The notes under the pieces were generated by a model. The model was not told the DNA's origin, ran no database searches, and was given only the letters and a program-made list of their open reading frames with translations. Source: Streptomyces sp. NRRL S-337 (lineage in GTDB: Bacteria; Actinomycetota; Actinomycetes; Streptomycetales; Streptomycetaceae). Taken from it: 64,000 nucleotides of DNA. This document shows positions 20,085 through 28,667 of this stretch, piece by piece (within the stretch, counting starts at the first letter, position 1; every line of letters begins with the position of its first letter). The position numbers and the translations under genes are program-made. The stretch is taken from contig NZ_JOIX01000023.1 of assembly GCF_000720175.1 (NCBI RefSeq), positions 1-64,000 of the forward strand, written 5' to 3'.

Positions 20085-20133
20085 GCGGGTACCTCACCCC
20101 GCGGGTACCTCACCCCTGCGCGTGCCTCACCCC
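20085..20133. repeat. 16-bp tandem repeat covering a stop codon
   Basis: Two perfect copies of gcgggtacctcacccc and a third degenerate 17-base copy. The stop codon of the minus-strand hydrolase (20127-20129) lies inside the third copy. Confidence 0.85.
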
Positions 20134-20942
20134 TTCACGAAGGCCAGCACGTCCGCGTTGAGCTGCTCGTGGTGGCTGGCGTAGATGCCGTGCCCGGCCG
20201 TCGGGTACTCCTCGTAGACCGCGCCGGGGATCAGCCGGGCGGTCCGCCGGCCGGTGAGCTCCACCGGGGCGGAGGCGTCGGCCGCACCGTGGATGACGAG
20301 AACCGGCACATCGATCTCCGGCAGCGTGGCCCGCTGATCGTTGAACAGCGACTCCCGCTGCGCCTGGAGCGTCGCCCACGGCGAGGCCGACAGACACTGC
20401 GCCAGGGTGTGCTCCACCAGGGCCGGGGAAACCTCGTTGCCCAGGTGGGTGGCGAAGAACGCCTGCGCCTGACGGGTCAGCCACTTGGGCCGGTCCGCCC
20501 GCAGCTGCGCCATCGTCGCCGCCACCGCCGCCTCCGGCACCCCGTCCGGGTTGTCGTCGGTACCGGCCAGGAACGGCAGCATCGCCGCGATCAGCACCGC
20601 CCGGCTGACCCGCTCCGAGCCGTGCCGCGCCAGATAGCGCGCGATCTCCGCGCCGCCGAGCGAGTGCCCGATGAGGGTGACGTTCCGCAGGTCGAGGTGG
20701 TCGAGCAGCGCGGCCAGGTCGTCAGCGGTGGAGTCGATGTCGTACCCGCCGGAGGGCCGGTCCGAACGGCCGTGACCACGCCGGTCGAACGCCACACAGC
20801 GGAAGCCGTTCTCCGCGAAGAACGGGAGCTGGTACTCCCACATCTCGGTGTTCAGCATCGAGCTCGCCACGAACACCAGCGTCTCGCCCGTGCCGTACTC
20901 CTCGTACCACAGCTGCGTACCGTCGTGCGTCTCGAAGAACAT
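20127..20942 (-). CDS. alpha/beta hydrolase, haloperoxidase-like
   Basis: 271 residues, one alpha/beta-hydrolase domain of the non-haem haloperoxidase/esterase type. The triad is readable: Ser94 in GHSLGG, Asp222 in HGAADASAP and His251 in TAGHG. An oxyanion-type loop precedes FDRRGHGRSD. ATG 20942 has a good site (ggaggaag); upstream in-frame readings are unconserved. No signal peptide, so cytosolic. Substrate unknown. Its stop codon lies in a short tandem repeat. Confidence 0.9.
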   Translation of the reverse strand: MFFETHDGTQLWYEEYGTGETLVFVASSMLNTEMWEYQLPFFAENGFRCVAFDRRGHGRSDRPSGGYDIDSTADDLAALLDHLDLRNVTLIGHSLGGAEIARYLARHGSERVSRAVLIAAMLPFLAGTDDNPDGVPEAAVAATMAQLRADRPKWLTRQAQAFFATHLGNEVSPALVEHTLAQCLSASPWATLQAQRESLFNDQRATLPEIDVPVLVIHGAADASAPVELTGRRTARLIPGAVYEEYPTAGHGIYASHHEQLNADVLAFVKG

Positions 20943-21090
20943 GCCGCTTCCTCCCCGCTGTGAGCGGCCCCTGCCGCCCGGTGTCCTTGACGCACACAAG
21001 CTTCGCGGCGGACTGCGGGCGGCTCAATTACCCATGAGGTCATGGTGCGCACCTGCGCACCCCAGGGGCACGGGCGCGACGCCGGAATCG

Positions 21091-21150
21091 AGGGGCACTC
21101 GCGTCAAGGGGCACTCGCGTCAAGGAATGCTCGCGTGAAGGGACGCTCGG
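21091..21150. repeat. 16-bp tandem repeat, 3.75 copies
   Basis: Copies at 21091, 21107, 21123 and 21139 (unit aggggcactcgcgtca, the first two identical). This is the main content of the 315-base gap 20943-21257 between the hydrolase start and the stop of the reductase; no gene or clear promoter is seen there. Confidence 0.85.
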
Positions 21151-21257
21151 AAGACCTTCGTCGGCGCGCTGACGGATCCGGCCGGAGAATGGGACGGGCG
21201 GCCGGAAACAATTCCGGCCGCCCCGAGGCAGTCGCGCACGCGGTACGCGTCCCCCCG

Positions 21258-22625
21258 CTACGACTTCGGCGCCACCTTGCTCAGCCCGTTGATGATCCGG
21301 TCCATCGCGTCGCCGCCCGTGGGGTCGGTGAGGTTGGCCAGCATCTTCAGCGTGAAGCGCATCAGCAGCGGATGGGTCAGCCCGCGCTGGGCCGCGATCT
21401 GCATGACCTTCGGGTTGCCGATCAGCTTCACGAAGGCGCGCCCGAGCGAGTAGTAGCCGCCGTAGGTGTCCTTGAGGACCTTCGGGTACCGCTGCAGGGC
21501 CAGCTCCCGCTGCGCGTACGTGGCGCGCGCCTGCGCCTGCACGATCACCTCCGCCGCGATCGCCCCCGACTCCATGGCGTACGCGATGCCCTCACCGTTG
21601 AACGGATTGACCAGGCCGCCCGCGTCACCGACCAGCAGCAGCCCCTTGGTGTAGTGCGGCTGGCGGTTGAAGGCCATCGGCAGCGCCGCGCCGCGGATCG
21701 GGCCGGTCATGTTCTCCGGCGTGTACCCCCACTCCTCCGGCATCGACGCGCACCACGCCTTGAGGATCTCCCGCCAGTCCAGCTCCCGGAACGACGCGGA
21801 GGTGTTCAGCACGCCCAGCCCGACGTTGCTCGTCCCGTCGCCCATGCCGAAGATCCAGCCGTAACCCGGCAGCAGCCGGTCCTGCGCCCCGCGCCGGTCC
21901 CACAGCTCCAGCCAGGACTCCAGGTAGTCGTCGTCGTGCCGCGGCGACGTGAAGTACGTACGGACCGCGACGCCCATCGGACGGTCCTCGCGGCGGTGCA
22001 GGCCCATCGCCAGCGAGAGCCGGGTGGAATTGCCGTCGGCCGCGACCACGAGCGGGGCATGGAAGGTGACCGGGGTCTTCTCCTCACCCAGCTTGGCGTG
22101 CACACCGGTGATGTGGCCGGTCAGCTCGTTCACGATCGGCGCGCCCACGTTGCAGCGCTCGTACAGCCGCGCGCCCGCCTTCTGCGCCTGCCGCGCCAGC
22201 TGCTCGTCGAAATCGTCCCGCTTGCGGACGAGCCCGTAGTCCGGGAAGGAGGCGAGTTCCGGCCAGTCCAGCTGGAGCCGGGAGCCGCCACCGATGATCC
22301 GCAGCCCCTTGTTGCGCAGCCAGCCCGCTTCCTCCGAGATGTCGATGCCCATCGCCACCAGCTGCTTGGTCGCGCGGGGCGTCAGCCCGTCACCGCAGAC
22401 CTTCTCCCGCGGGAACGCGGTCTTCTCCAGCAGCAGCACGTCCAGACCGGACTTGGCGAGGTGATACGCGGTGGCCGAACCGGCCGGGCCGGCACCGACG
22501 ACGATCACATCCGCGGTGTTCTCCGAAAGGACGGTGTTCTCCGAGGCGGCAGTGGTCACGGAATCGGTCGCGGGCCCGGACGCGGACTCGGACTCGGGCG
22601 CGGGCTCGGACGCGGACTCGGTCAC
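21258..22625 (-). CDS. geranylgeranyl-reductase-type flavoprotein, probable menaquinone reductase
   Basis: 455-residue FAD enzyme of the geranylgeranyl reductase family. The Rossmann motif GAGPAG is at residues 44-49, the second FAD motif is GDAGGLVNPFNGEGI, and there is a conserved CGDGLTPRA segment. Members saturate isoprenoid double bonds; the mycobacterial relative MenJ reduces a menaquinone side chain, and the menG and mqn genes nearby support that role here. The first 38 residues are a Ser/Glu/Ala-rich tail. I took GTG 22625, preceded by gggag; the longer reading to 22712 adds an unconserved Cys/Pro leader. Confidence 0.85.
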   Translation of the reverse strand: MTESASEPAPESESASGPATDSVTTAASENTVLSENTADVIVVGAGPAGSATAYHLAKSGLDVLLLEKTAFPREKVCGDGLTPRATKQLVAMGIDISEEAGWLRNKGLRIIGGGSRLQLDWPELASFPDYGLVRKRDDFDEQLARQAQKAGARLYERCNVGAPIVNELTGHITGVHAKLGEEKTPVTFHAPLVVAADGNSTRLSLAMGLHRREDRPMGVAVRTYFTSPRHDDDYLESWLELWDRRGAQDRLLPGYGWIFGMGDGTSNVGLGVLNTSASFRELDWREILKAWCASMPEEWGYTPENMTGPIRGAALPMAFNRQPHYTKGLLLVGDAGGLVNPFNGEGIAYAMESGAIAAEVIVQAQARATYAQRELALQRYPKVLKDTYGGYYSLGRAFVKLIGNPKVMQIAAQRGLTHPLLMRFTLKMLANLTDPTGGDAMDRIINGLSKVAPKS

Positions 22626-22717
22626 GGCGGTGTCTCCCGGAAGTCGATATCTGGATATCTGGGTGCCGACCGGCACCGGGCACGTGCAGTCTATGGGGGC
22701 CTTGGTGATCAACTCCT

Positions 22718-22774
22718 GAAGGGTTGTCCCATGAAGCCGAAGGGTTGTGCCGTGAAGCCGAAGGGTTGTGCCAT
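22718..22774 (+). repeat. 21-bp direct repeat, 2.7 copies
   Basis: Two full copies of gaagccgaagggttgtgcc(g/a)t (22733-22753 and 22754-22774) and a partial one at 22718. They lie between the divergent reductase and GNAT genes, in the GNAT reading frame if translation begins at the TTG at 22724. Confidence 0.85.
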
Positions 22775-22837
22775 GACGTCCCAGATCCCGCCGACCGCGC
22801 CCCGTACCCCCCGACCACCTCCCGGAACCCGTCGGCC

Positions 22838-23485
22838 GTGCCTGGCGGGCCGCGCCCGGACCGGCCGCTGCCCGCCGTCGAACTCCGCGTGCCCACCGAC
22901 GAGGACGCGCTGCACTGGCACCGGGTCTTCAACGATCCGGAGGTCATGGAATTCCACGGCGGCGCCCCCGCCGAACTCTCCGTCTACGAAGAACTCACCG
23001 CCCGCCAGCGCCGCCACCACGCCGAACTCGGCTTCTGCCTCTACACGTTGCTCGACCCGGCCGACGGCGCCGTCATGGGCTTCACCGGCGCCCAGCCCTG
23101 GCCCCGGGACTGGGGCCCGGTGGGCGAGATCGAGATCGGCTGGCGCCTCGGCCGCGCGTACTGGGGCAAGGGCTACGCCACCACCGCGGCCACCACGGCC
23201 CTGGAAACCGTACGCACGGCGGGCCTGGAAACGGTACGCACGGCGGGCGTGGAAACCGTACGCACAGCGGGCGTGGAAACCGTACGCACGGCGGGCGTGG
23301 AAACCGTACGCACGGCGGGCGTGGAAACCGTACGCACAGCGGGCGTACGCCACGTCGTCGCCGTGATCGACGCCCGCAACACCCGCTCGATCGCGGTCGC
23401 CCGCCGCCTGGGCATGCACCACGCCGAAACCCTGCTCAGGCCGGGGAGCGGGCGCACGACGCACTGCTACCGACTGGAGGTATGA
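22838..23485 (+). CDS. GNAT acetyltransferase with internal repeat expansion
   Basis: 215 residues from GTG 22838; a TTG at 22724 would add 38 residues that include a 7-residue repeat, so the start is uncertain. It is a RimJ/RimL-type N-acetyltransferase: the acetyl-CoA loop is in GWRLGRAYWGKGYATTA and the C-terminal strand in HVVAVIDARNTRSIAVARRLGM. Between them, at residues 122-169, an eight-residue unit (ETVRTAGx, with Leu or Val at the end) occurs six times in tandem where homologues have one helix turn. The insertion is in frame and would lengthen the helix before the core strand by about 40 residues. Substrate unknown. Confidence 0.75.
   Translation: MPGGPRPDRPLPAVELRVPTDEDALHWHRVFNDPEVMEFHGGAPAELSVYEELTARQRRHHAELGFCLYTLLDPADGAVMGFTGAQPWPRDWGPVGEIEIGWRLGRAYWGKGYATTAATTALETVRTAGLETVRTAGVETVRTAGVETVRTAGVETVRTAGVETVRTAGVRHVVAVIDARNTRSIAVARRLGMHHAETLLRPGSGRTTHCYRLEV
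23201..23344 (+). repeat. 24-bp in-frame tandem repeat, 6 copies
   Basis: Six 24-bp units (starting 23201, 23225, 23249, 23273, 23297 and 23321) with only scattered single-base differences, inside the GNAT gene. The near identity suggests recent expansion by slippage or unequal exchange. Confidence 0.97.
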
Positions 23486-23645
23486 GGGGCGGGGGGACGC
23501 GCGCGAGGGGGCGATGGGGCGGAAGGGGCGTGAGGGGGCCGGGGGAACGGGCCCGAGGGGGCCGGGGGCCGAAGAGGACGAGGGGGCGGGGGCGGGGGCA
23601 GGGTTGGCGTGCCGGGCCCTGCCCCCGTCCTTCACCGCTGGTCGA

Positions 23646-26453
23646 CTAGTCGACGTCCACGTCGCTGACGGACCACGTGCTGAGCGCCGTGCTGAAGACC
23701 TTGTCGTTCTCGGGGTCGTACAGCGCTTCCAGGCACTCGTAGTAGACGCTGTACTCGGTCCCGTCCTCGGCCACGTACGCCTGGTCGATGGCGTGCACGG
23801 TGTTCCCGGTGTCGTTGACGTACGTGAACTCCCAGCGGGCGCCCGGGCGATGGGCAAAGGTGTTCTTCTTGAGCTCCACCCGCTGGTAGTTCGTCCGCTT
23901 CTTGGCGCCCTTCTCCAGATTCACGAAGTTCCCGTACGACGAGGACGGGGCGTGCGCGATGACGCCGATGCGCAGGTACTGCTTGCCGACCGGGGCCGTG
24001 TAGTCGACCTGGGTGCCCTTCACCGAACGCGTCCAGTCGCTCCTCACGGCGAGCGAGAACCCGTACGGGTCGTACTTCTGGACGAACCCGTCGGGAAGGC
24101 CGGCGGTCGGGCCCGGGGTGGGGCCTCCCGTGGGGTCACCGGTGGCCGTGGGGGCGGGGGACGGCGACGGGGACGTCGAGTCCGACCCCCCACCGGCCTC
24201 GCCGGCAGTGTCCGACTGGGGGCCGCCGGCATCCTTCTGGTTGCTGCCGCCCTTCTGGTCGCTGCCGTCCTTCGGCTTCCCGGCGTCCTGATGGTTGCCG
24301 GCGTCCCGATGAGCCAGGAAATACAGCGCTCCCGCCGTCGCACCCCCACCGACCAGGAACGCGGCCAACGCCAGCGCCACCCACTTCACGCCCCGTGACC
24401 GCGTCCGCGCCTGGGCTGGGGCGTCGGTAGGCGGGACATCGGATGACGGGGCGCTGGTTGGTGGGGCGTGGGTGGGCGGGACGTCGGTGGGCGGGACGTC
24501 GGTGGGCGGGGCAGCGGAGGGGGCAGCGGTCGGCGGGGCAGGGGACGAGGCGGGAGCACCGCCCGGTGCCGGGGCCGGGGCGGGGGCAGGAGTATGACTC
24601 GCTGCCGCGGCCGGGGCGGGGGTATCACCCGCCGCCGGAGACGGAACGAACGCCGCAGCCCCGGGAGCCGCACCCGGCCCAGGGGACGTCGGGGGCATCA
24701 GGGACGTCGGGGGCATCAGGGGCGGCGCCCCCACAGCCCCGACTCCGGCCCCGACTCCGGTCCCAGCCGCAGCCCCGGCCCCGGCCCCCGTCATCCTCCG
24801 CAGGTACGGAACGACCAACACCGCCCCGAACACCCACAGCAGCGCGAACAGCAGCGTCTCCGCACCGCCCACACCGATCTCGCCATGAGCGCCCAGGGCA
24901 TCGCCGCCGCCGTACCCACCGCCGTAACCGCCGTAGCCCTCGCCATAGCCACTGCCGTAGCCACCGCCCGCCTGGAACGCCGCGCTCGCGCTCGCCCCCG
25001 CGACCAGCACCAGCGCCATCAGAGAAGCCACGAAGAGGCCCGCGGACAGCAGCTGTTCACGACGGTCGGCGCTGCGCCGTACGACCAGGAAACCGACCAG
25101 CAGCGCACAGACCAGCCCGCCGACGATGACCCCGAACAGCACCCAGCCGCCGCCCTGGTCCGCCAACTCGCCGTAGCCGATCGACTGCCGGCCGGAGGGA
25201 TCGAGGAACGGGATGTCGGGAAGGGTCCACTCCGCGTTCAGCGGCGCGCCCCAGGCCACCGCGAGGGCCAGCGCACCGATGTTGGGCAGCAGCACCAGCA
25301 TCGCCACTACAGCACCACCGCTGATGTCCTGCTCCGCCGTGGCGAGCAGCGTCACGACGGTGACGATCCCGGCCAGGGTGGCCACGATCAGCAGCGCGAG
25401 CAGCGCGGTACGCAGGGCGCCGACGGCGAGTTGCCACGCGGGCCGGGCAGCGAGCCACGCCCCCGCCCCGGCCCGGGCCGTCGCCACCCCGGCAACCACG
25501 GCCGCCAGCAGGAACGACCACAGCAGCGAGAGGAACGGCGCCGACGACAACTCCACACCGTCGTACGAAGGCTGCGCCAGCAACCCCAGCACAAAACTCC
25601 CCGCACCACACAGCACCGCAACCCGCAGCACCGCTTCCACCACACCGGCCACACCAACCGCACCGGGCGTACCAGCCATGCCGACCCCCGGGCCCCCTGC
25701 AGAACTACCCAGGGCCGTGGAACCACTGGTGGAAACACCGGTGGCACCACCGACCGACCGCAACAGAACCCGCCGAGCGGCGAACACCAGCACTCCGGCC
25801 CAGGCGGCCGTCACCACCAGCGGCACCAGCGACAGCGTCGCCTCACCCCCGATCCGACCACCGAACGGCCCGAACGATTCAGACATGTTGCCCGATATCG
25901 TGACGCCACCGCCGACGCTCTGCAGCAGCAACGCCAGCGCGATCCGCATCCGTACGCCCCACCCGGGCTCACCCGAGTGCGCATCGTGCCCGTCGTCAGT
26001 GAAGAACATCGCCGCCACACCGGCGAGCACCAGCAACAACAGCGTCGGCCACACGGCAACCTTCGCCGCCGCCAGCCAGTCCCCCTTGGCCACCCGAACC
26101 AGCAGCCCCCCAAGGCCCGAGGCGGCAGGGGCTCCCCCCGGCACGGGCGGCGCCCCCGGGACGGGCGGCGCAGAAGGAACGGGTGGCACAGCAGAAGACA
26201 CAGACGGGGCCGCAGAAGGCACAGGTGGCGCACCAGGCACAGCCGGCACGGAAGCACCATCCGCCCCACCCGCACCAGCCACCGCAGCTGACACACCACC
26301 ACCATCAGCCCCCGCCCCAGGCGACGGAGACGATGACAATGACGATGATGGGGATGACGATGCGGCGGCACCCTGCCGCTCCCGCCCACAGCCCATACAA
26401 AAACGGGCCTCCGGCGGCGAGGCGGAACCACAATCCGGACAGAACGACGACAA
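23646..26453 (-). CDS. zinc-ribbon multi-span membrane protein with extracellular C-terminal domain
   Basis: About 935 residues from TTG 26453, which has ggag six bases upstream; other in-frame starts further up lack this. Order: a zinc ribbon with two Cys pairs (CPDCG and CMGCG), a Ser/Pro linker, about ten hydrophobic segments with an Ala/Gly/Thr-rich linker, a glycine-tyrosine run (GGGYGSGYGEGYGGYGGGYG), a long Pro/Ala/Thr linker with PPTDV repeats, one more membrane helix (WVALALAAFLVGGGATAGALYF), a Ser/Gly/Pro stretch and a C-terminal globular domain of about 150 residues. The layout suggests a cytoplasmic zinc head and an outside sensor or wall domain. Function unknown; similar proteins occur across Streptomyces. 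Confidence 0.8.
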   Translation of the reverse strand: MSSFCPDCGSASPPEARFCMGCGRERQGAAASSSPSSSLSSSPSPGAGADGGGVSAAVAGAGGADGASVPAVPGAPPVPSAAPSVSSAVPPVPSAPPVPGAPPVPGGAPAASGLGGLLVRVAKGDWLAAAKVAVWPTLLLLVLAGVAAMFFTDDGHDAHSGEPGWGVRMRIALALLLQSVGGGVTISGNMSESFGPFGGRIGGEATLSLVPLVVTAAWAGVLVFAARRVLLRSVGGATGVSTSGSTALGSSAGGPGVGMAGTPGAVGVAGVVEAVLRVAVLCGAGSFVLGLLAQPSYDGVELSSAPFLSLLWSFLLAAVVAGVATARAGAGAWLAARPAWQLAVGALRTALLALLIVATLAGIVTVVTLLATAEQDISGGAVVAMLVLLPNIGALALAVAWGAPLNAEWTLPDIPFLDPSGRQSIGYGELADQGGGWVLFGVIVGGLVCALLVGFLVVRRSADRREQLLSAGLFVASLMALVLVAGASASAAFQAGGGYGSGYGEGYGGYGGGYGGGDALGAHGEIGVGGAETLLFALLWVFGAVLVVPYLRRMTGAGAGAAAGTGVGAGVGAVGAPPLMPPTSLMPPTSPGPGAAPGAAAFVPSPAAGDTPAPAAAASHTPAPAPAPAPGGAPASSPAPPTAAPSAAPPTDVPPTDVPPTHAPPTSAPSSDVPPTDAPAQARTRSRGVKWVALALAAFLVGGGATAGALYFLAHRDAGNHQDAGKPKDGSDQKGGSNQKDAGGPQSDTAGEAGGGSDSTSPSPSPAPTATGDPTGGPTPGPTAGLPDGFVQKYDPYGFSLAVRSDWTRSVKGTQVDYTAPVGKQYLRIGVIAHAPSSSYGNFVNLEKGAKKRTNYQRVELKKNTFAHRPGARWEFTYVNDTGNTVHAIDQAYVAEDGTEYSVYYECLEALYDPENDKVFSTALSTWSVSDVDVD

Positions 26454-26614
26454 GACGGACTCCGGGAAGGTCAAGGAAACATCGCCCGCGCCTACCGCGA
26501 GCGACCGTAACCTACAGACACCACCCCGCCACCCCTGGTTCCCCATCCCCCATGAGGCACAGCACCAGCCAGGGCCCCCGCGCCGCTCCGAGGTGCGGCA
26601 CCGGCCCGAGGGCC

Positions 26615-26636
26615 CCCTGAGGACTCCCCCTCAGGG
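26615..26636 (-). terminator. possible terminator after menG
   Basis: An 8-bp perfect stem with a 6-base loop, 115 bases downstream of the menG stop. The rest of 26454-26750 holds no gene, only a 15-bp direct repeat (caggccaatgcgtcc at 26667 and 26688, 21 bases apart). Confidence 0.5.
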
Positions 26637-26750
26637 AGAGCCCTCATGCCAACACGCCCATGCCGACAGGCCAATGCGTCCGGGCCGCAGGCCAATGCGT
26701 CCAGGCCGACTCGACGCGTACCGCGGCTCGAATCCCAGGCCGCTCGCCAC

Positions 26751-27446
26751 CTACGCCGGCTTGGTGCCCCGGTGCATCGCCACGATCCCGCCGGTCAGGT
26801 TCCGCCACGCCACCTTGGTCCACCCCGCACCCTGCAGCCGCGCGGCGAGCTCGGGCTGGTTGGGCCAGGTACGGATGGACTCGGCCAGGTAGACGTAGGC
26901 GTCCGGGTTGCTGCTGACCGCCCGCGCAACGGGCGGCAGCGCCCGCATCAGGTACTCGGTGTACACGGTCCGGAACGGCGCCCAGGTCGGCTCGCTGAAC
27001 TCACAAATGACGACCCGCCCACCGGGCTTGGTGACCCGGTACAGCTCCGCCAACGCCGTGTCGGTGTCCCGGATGTTGCGCAGCCCGAAGGAGATGGTGA
27101 CCGCGTCGAACACCCCATCCGCGAACGGCAGCCGAGTGCCGTCCCCCGCGGTGAACGGCAACCACGGGTGCCGCTTCTTACCCTCGGTCAGCATGCCCAC
27201 GGAGAAGTCGCACGGCACGACGAACGCACCGGTCCGGGCGAACGGCAGCGAGGAAGTGCCGGTCCCGGCCGCGAGGTCGAGCACCCGCTCGGCCGGCCGC
27301 GCGGCCACCGCGCGTTCCACTTCCTTGCGCCACAGCCGCGCCTGCCCCAGGGAGAGCACGTCGTTGGTGAGGTCGTACCGCGCCGCCACGTCGTCGAACA
27401 TCGCGGCGACTTCGTGCGGCTGCTTGTCCAGGGATGCTCGGGTCAC
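26751..27446 (-). CDS. menG: demethylmenaquinone methyltransferase
   Basis: 231-residue class I SAM-dependent methyltransferase of the UbiE/MenG family, which adds the ring methyl in the last step of menaquinone synthesis. Motif I is [11 protein letters not shown] (57-67); later family segments [13 protein letters not shown] and [18 protein letters not shown] are clear. GTG 27446 gives the family start ([20 protein letters not shown]). It is the final-step partner of the mqn genes in this window. Confidence 0.95.
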   Translation of the reverse strand: MTRASLDKQPHEVAAMFDDVAARYDLTNDVLSLGQARLWRKEVERAVAARPAERVLDLAAGTGTSSLPFARTGAFVVPCDFSVGMLTEGKKRHPWLPFTAGDGTRLPFADGVFDAVTISFGLRNIRDTDTALAELYRVTKPGGRVVICEFSEPTWAPFRTVYTEYLMRALPPVARAVSSNPDAYVYLAESIRTWPNQPELAARLQGAGWTKVAWRNLTGGIVAMHRGTKPA

Positions 27447-27643
27447 CCGGCCATTCTCCACCGTCCCCCACCCGCACCCCGCCCGGGGCACGCCCCTGGT
27501 ACCGGAAGGCCCACCCACCGGCCGCCCGCTCCCAGCCCTCCTAGCCGCGAGGAGGGGTTATCCGGCGCGGGGGGTTGAGTTCCCCGGCTGGCCCTCGGTG
27601 CCCCCTCCAGCCGCTAAAGCTCGCGGGGCCCGCGGCACCTCGT

Positions 27644-27719
27644 CCAGCCGCGGGGGCTTGTTGGAGCCAGCGCGGGAGCCCGCGGGGCTTGTCGGAGCCA
27701 GCCGTGGGGGCTTGTTGGG
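27644..27719. repeat. imperfect repeats in the menG upstream gap
   Basis: Three imperfect copies of ccagccgcgggggcttgttgg occupy the middle of the 438-base gap 27447-27884. The only other structure seen in the gap is an AT-richer hairpin at 27828-27863. Confidence 0.6.
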
Positions 27720-27827
27720 GTCGCGGTGGGCTGCGCGGTTGGTTGGTGGGCCGGGATGCTCGGGGACCCGGGGACCTGGGGACCTGGGCCTGGGTGCCTT
27801 GCCGCTTGCCTCCTTCCTTGTTCAGGC

Positions 27828-27863
27828 AACGATTACGGAGAGTTATTAGTTCCCCGTATCGTT
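27828..27863. terminator. AT-rich hairpin downstream of the mqnC operon
   Basis: aacgattacgg (27828-27838) pairs, with one bulge, with ccgtatcgtt (27854-27863). The stretch 27825-27885 is strikingly AT-rich for this genome. It lies 22 bases after the stop of the minus-strand gene at 27885, so a terminator is the simplest reading; an operator for menG or a remnant of foreign DNA are alternatives. Confidence 0.5.
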
Positions 27864-27884
27864 ACACAGAGTAAGGAGAGTTGG

Positions 27885-28661
27885 CTAGTGGCGGCGGTGG
27901 AGTAGGCGGCCGGCGAGGACGGTGGCCACGGTGGTGCCGTCGGGGGCGAAGATGGCGAAGGTGGCGGGGCCGCCTACGTGCAGGGTCCGGGGGCGGGGGG
28001 CGGGGAGTTCTTCGAGGCCGGAGCGTTGGACGGCGGTGCGGACCGCGGGGCGGGTGAAGGGGCCGGTCAGGGCCGTTGTGCCGGTGGCCAGGAGGCGTTG
28101 CAGGCCGCGGCGGGCGCTGGCGCCCCAGCGGGCCTCGGTCATGTGGAGAGCTTCGAGGGCCTCGCCCGTGAGGGGTTCAGTGCCGAGTTCGTCGGCCTCG
28201 CGCGGGTCCGGGTGGTAGGCCGCCTCGAGCAGGGCGGCGCCGTGGGGTTCGTAGCGGCCGGGGGTGAGAGTGCCGTTCCATTCGCGGAGGCGGGCGCGGT
28301 CGCCGTAGGTCGCGGAGAGTTCGTCGTACGGGCCGATGGCGGCGATGCGGGATCCGTCGACGACCACGCCGCTGTCACCGATGAGCACGCTGACTTCGCC
28401 GGCGACATCAACTACCCCACCACTGCCGACACCCACCGCGCCGCTGACGTCGACTACCGCACCACTGCCCCCACCCGCCGCGCCACTGACATCGACTACC
28501 GCGCCACTCTCGCCGACGGGCGCGCTGCTGTCGCCAGTGGGCACGCTGACTTCGTCGACCGCCGCGTCGCTGGCATCAACTGCCGCACCGCTGTCGGCGA
28601 ACGCCGTGTCGCTGGTGTTGGTGAGGTGGACACCTCGCCGGGCTCGGTGAAGTGTCAGCAT
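27885..28661 (-). CDS. amidohydrolase-like (imidazolonepropionase-like) protein
   Basis: 258 residues. Family members of about 200 residues in Streptomyces carry only the composite beta domain of metal-dependent amidohydrolases. No metal-binding HxH motif is seen, so catalysis is doubtful. Between the N-terminal strand (MLTLHRARRGVHLTNT) and the next (VVVDGSRIAAIGPYDEL) lies a Gly/Ser/Val insert of about 80 residues with a 14-residue tandem repeat. It starts six bases after mqnC, so the two form an operon; that linkage suggests a role in menaquinone synthesis, but none is proven. Confidence 0.75.
   Translation of the reverse strand: MLTLHRARRGVHLTNTSDTAFADSGAAVDASDAAVDEVSVPTGDSSAPVGESGAVVDVSGAAGGGSGAVVDVSGAVGVGSGGVVDVAGEVSVLIGDSGVVVDGSRIAAIGPYDELSATYGDRARLREWNGTLTPGRYEPHGAALLEAAYHPDPREADELGTEPLTGEALEALHMTEARWGASARRGLQRLLATGTTALTGPFTRPAVRTAVQRSGLEELPAPRPRTLHVGGPATFAIFAPDGTTVATVLAGRLLHRRH
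28402..28527 (-). repeat. 42-bp in-frame tandem repeat, 3 copies
   Basis: Units start at 28402, 28444 and 28486 and encode a 14-residue Val-Val-Asp-Val-Ser-Gly-containing repeat in the amidohydrolase-like protein. Frame is kept. Confidence 0.85.
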
Positions 28662-28667
28662 GGGGGC

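Noticed and set aside
22724..22837. Longer GNAT start at TTG 22724 as the main call
   Set aside because: The added 38 residues consist mostly of a 7-residue DNA repeat and a Pro/Arg stretch not seen in homologues; kept as an alternative.
23201..23344. CRISPR or recombination site for the 24-bp array
   Set aside because: The units are contiguous without spacers and keep the reading frame of a GNAT protein.
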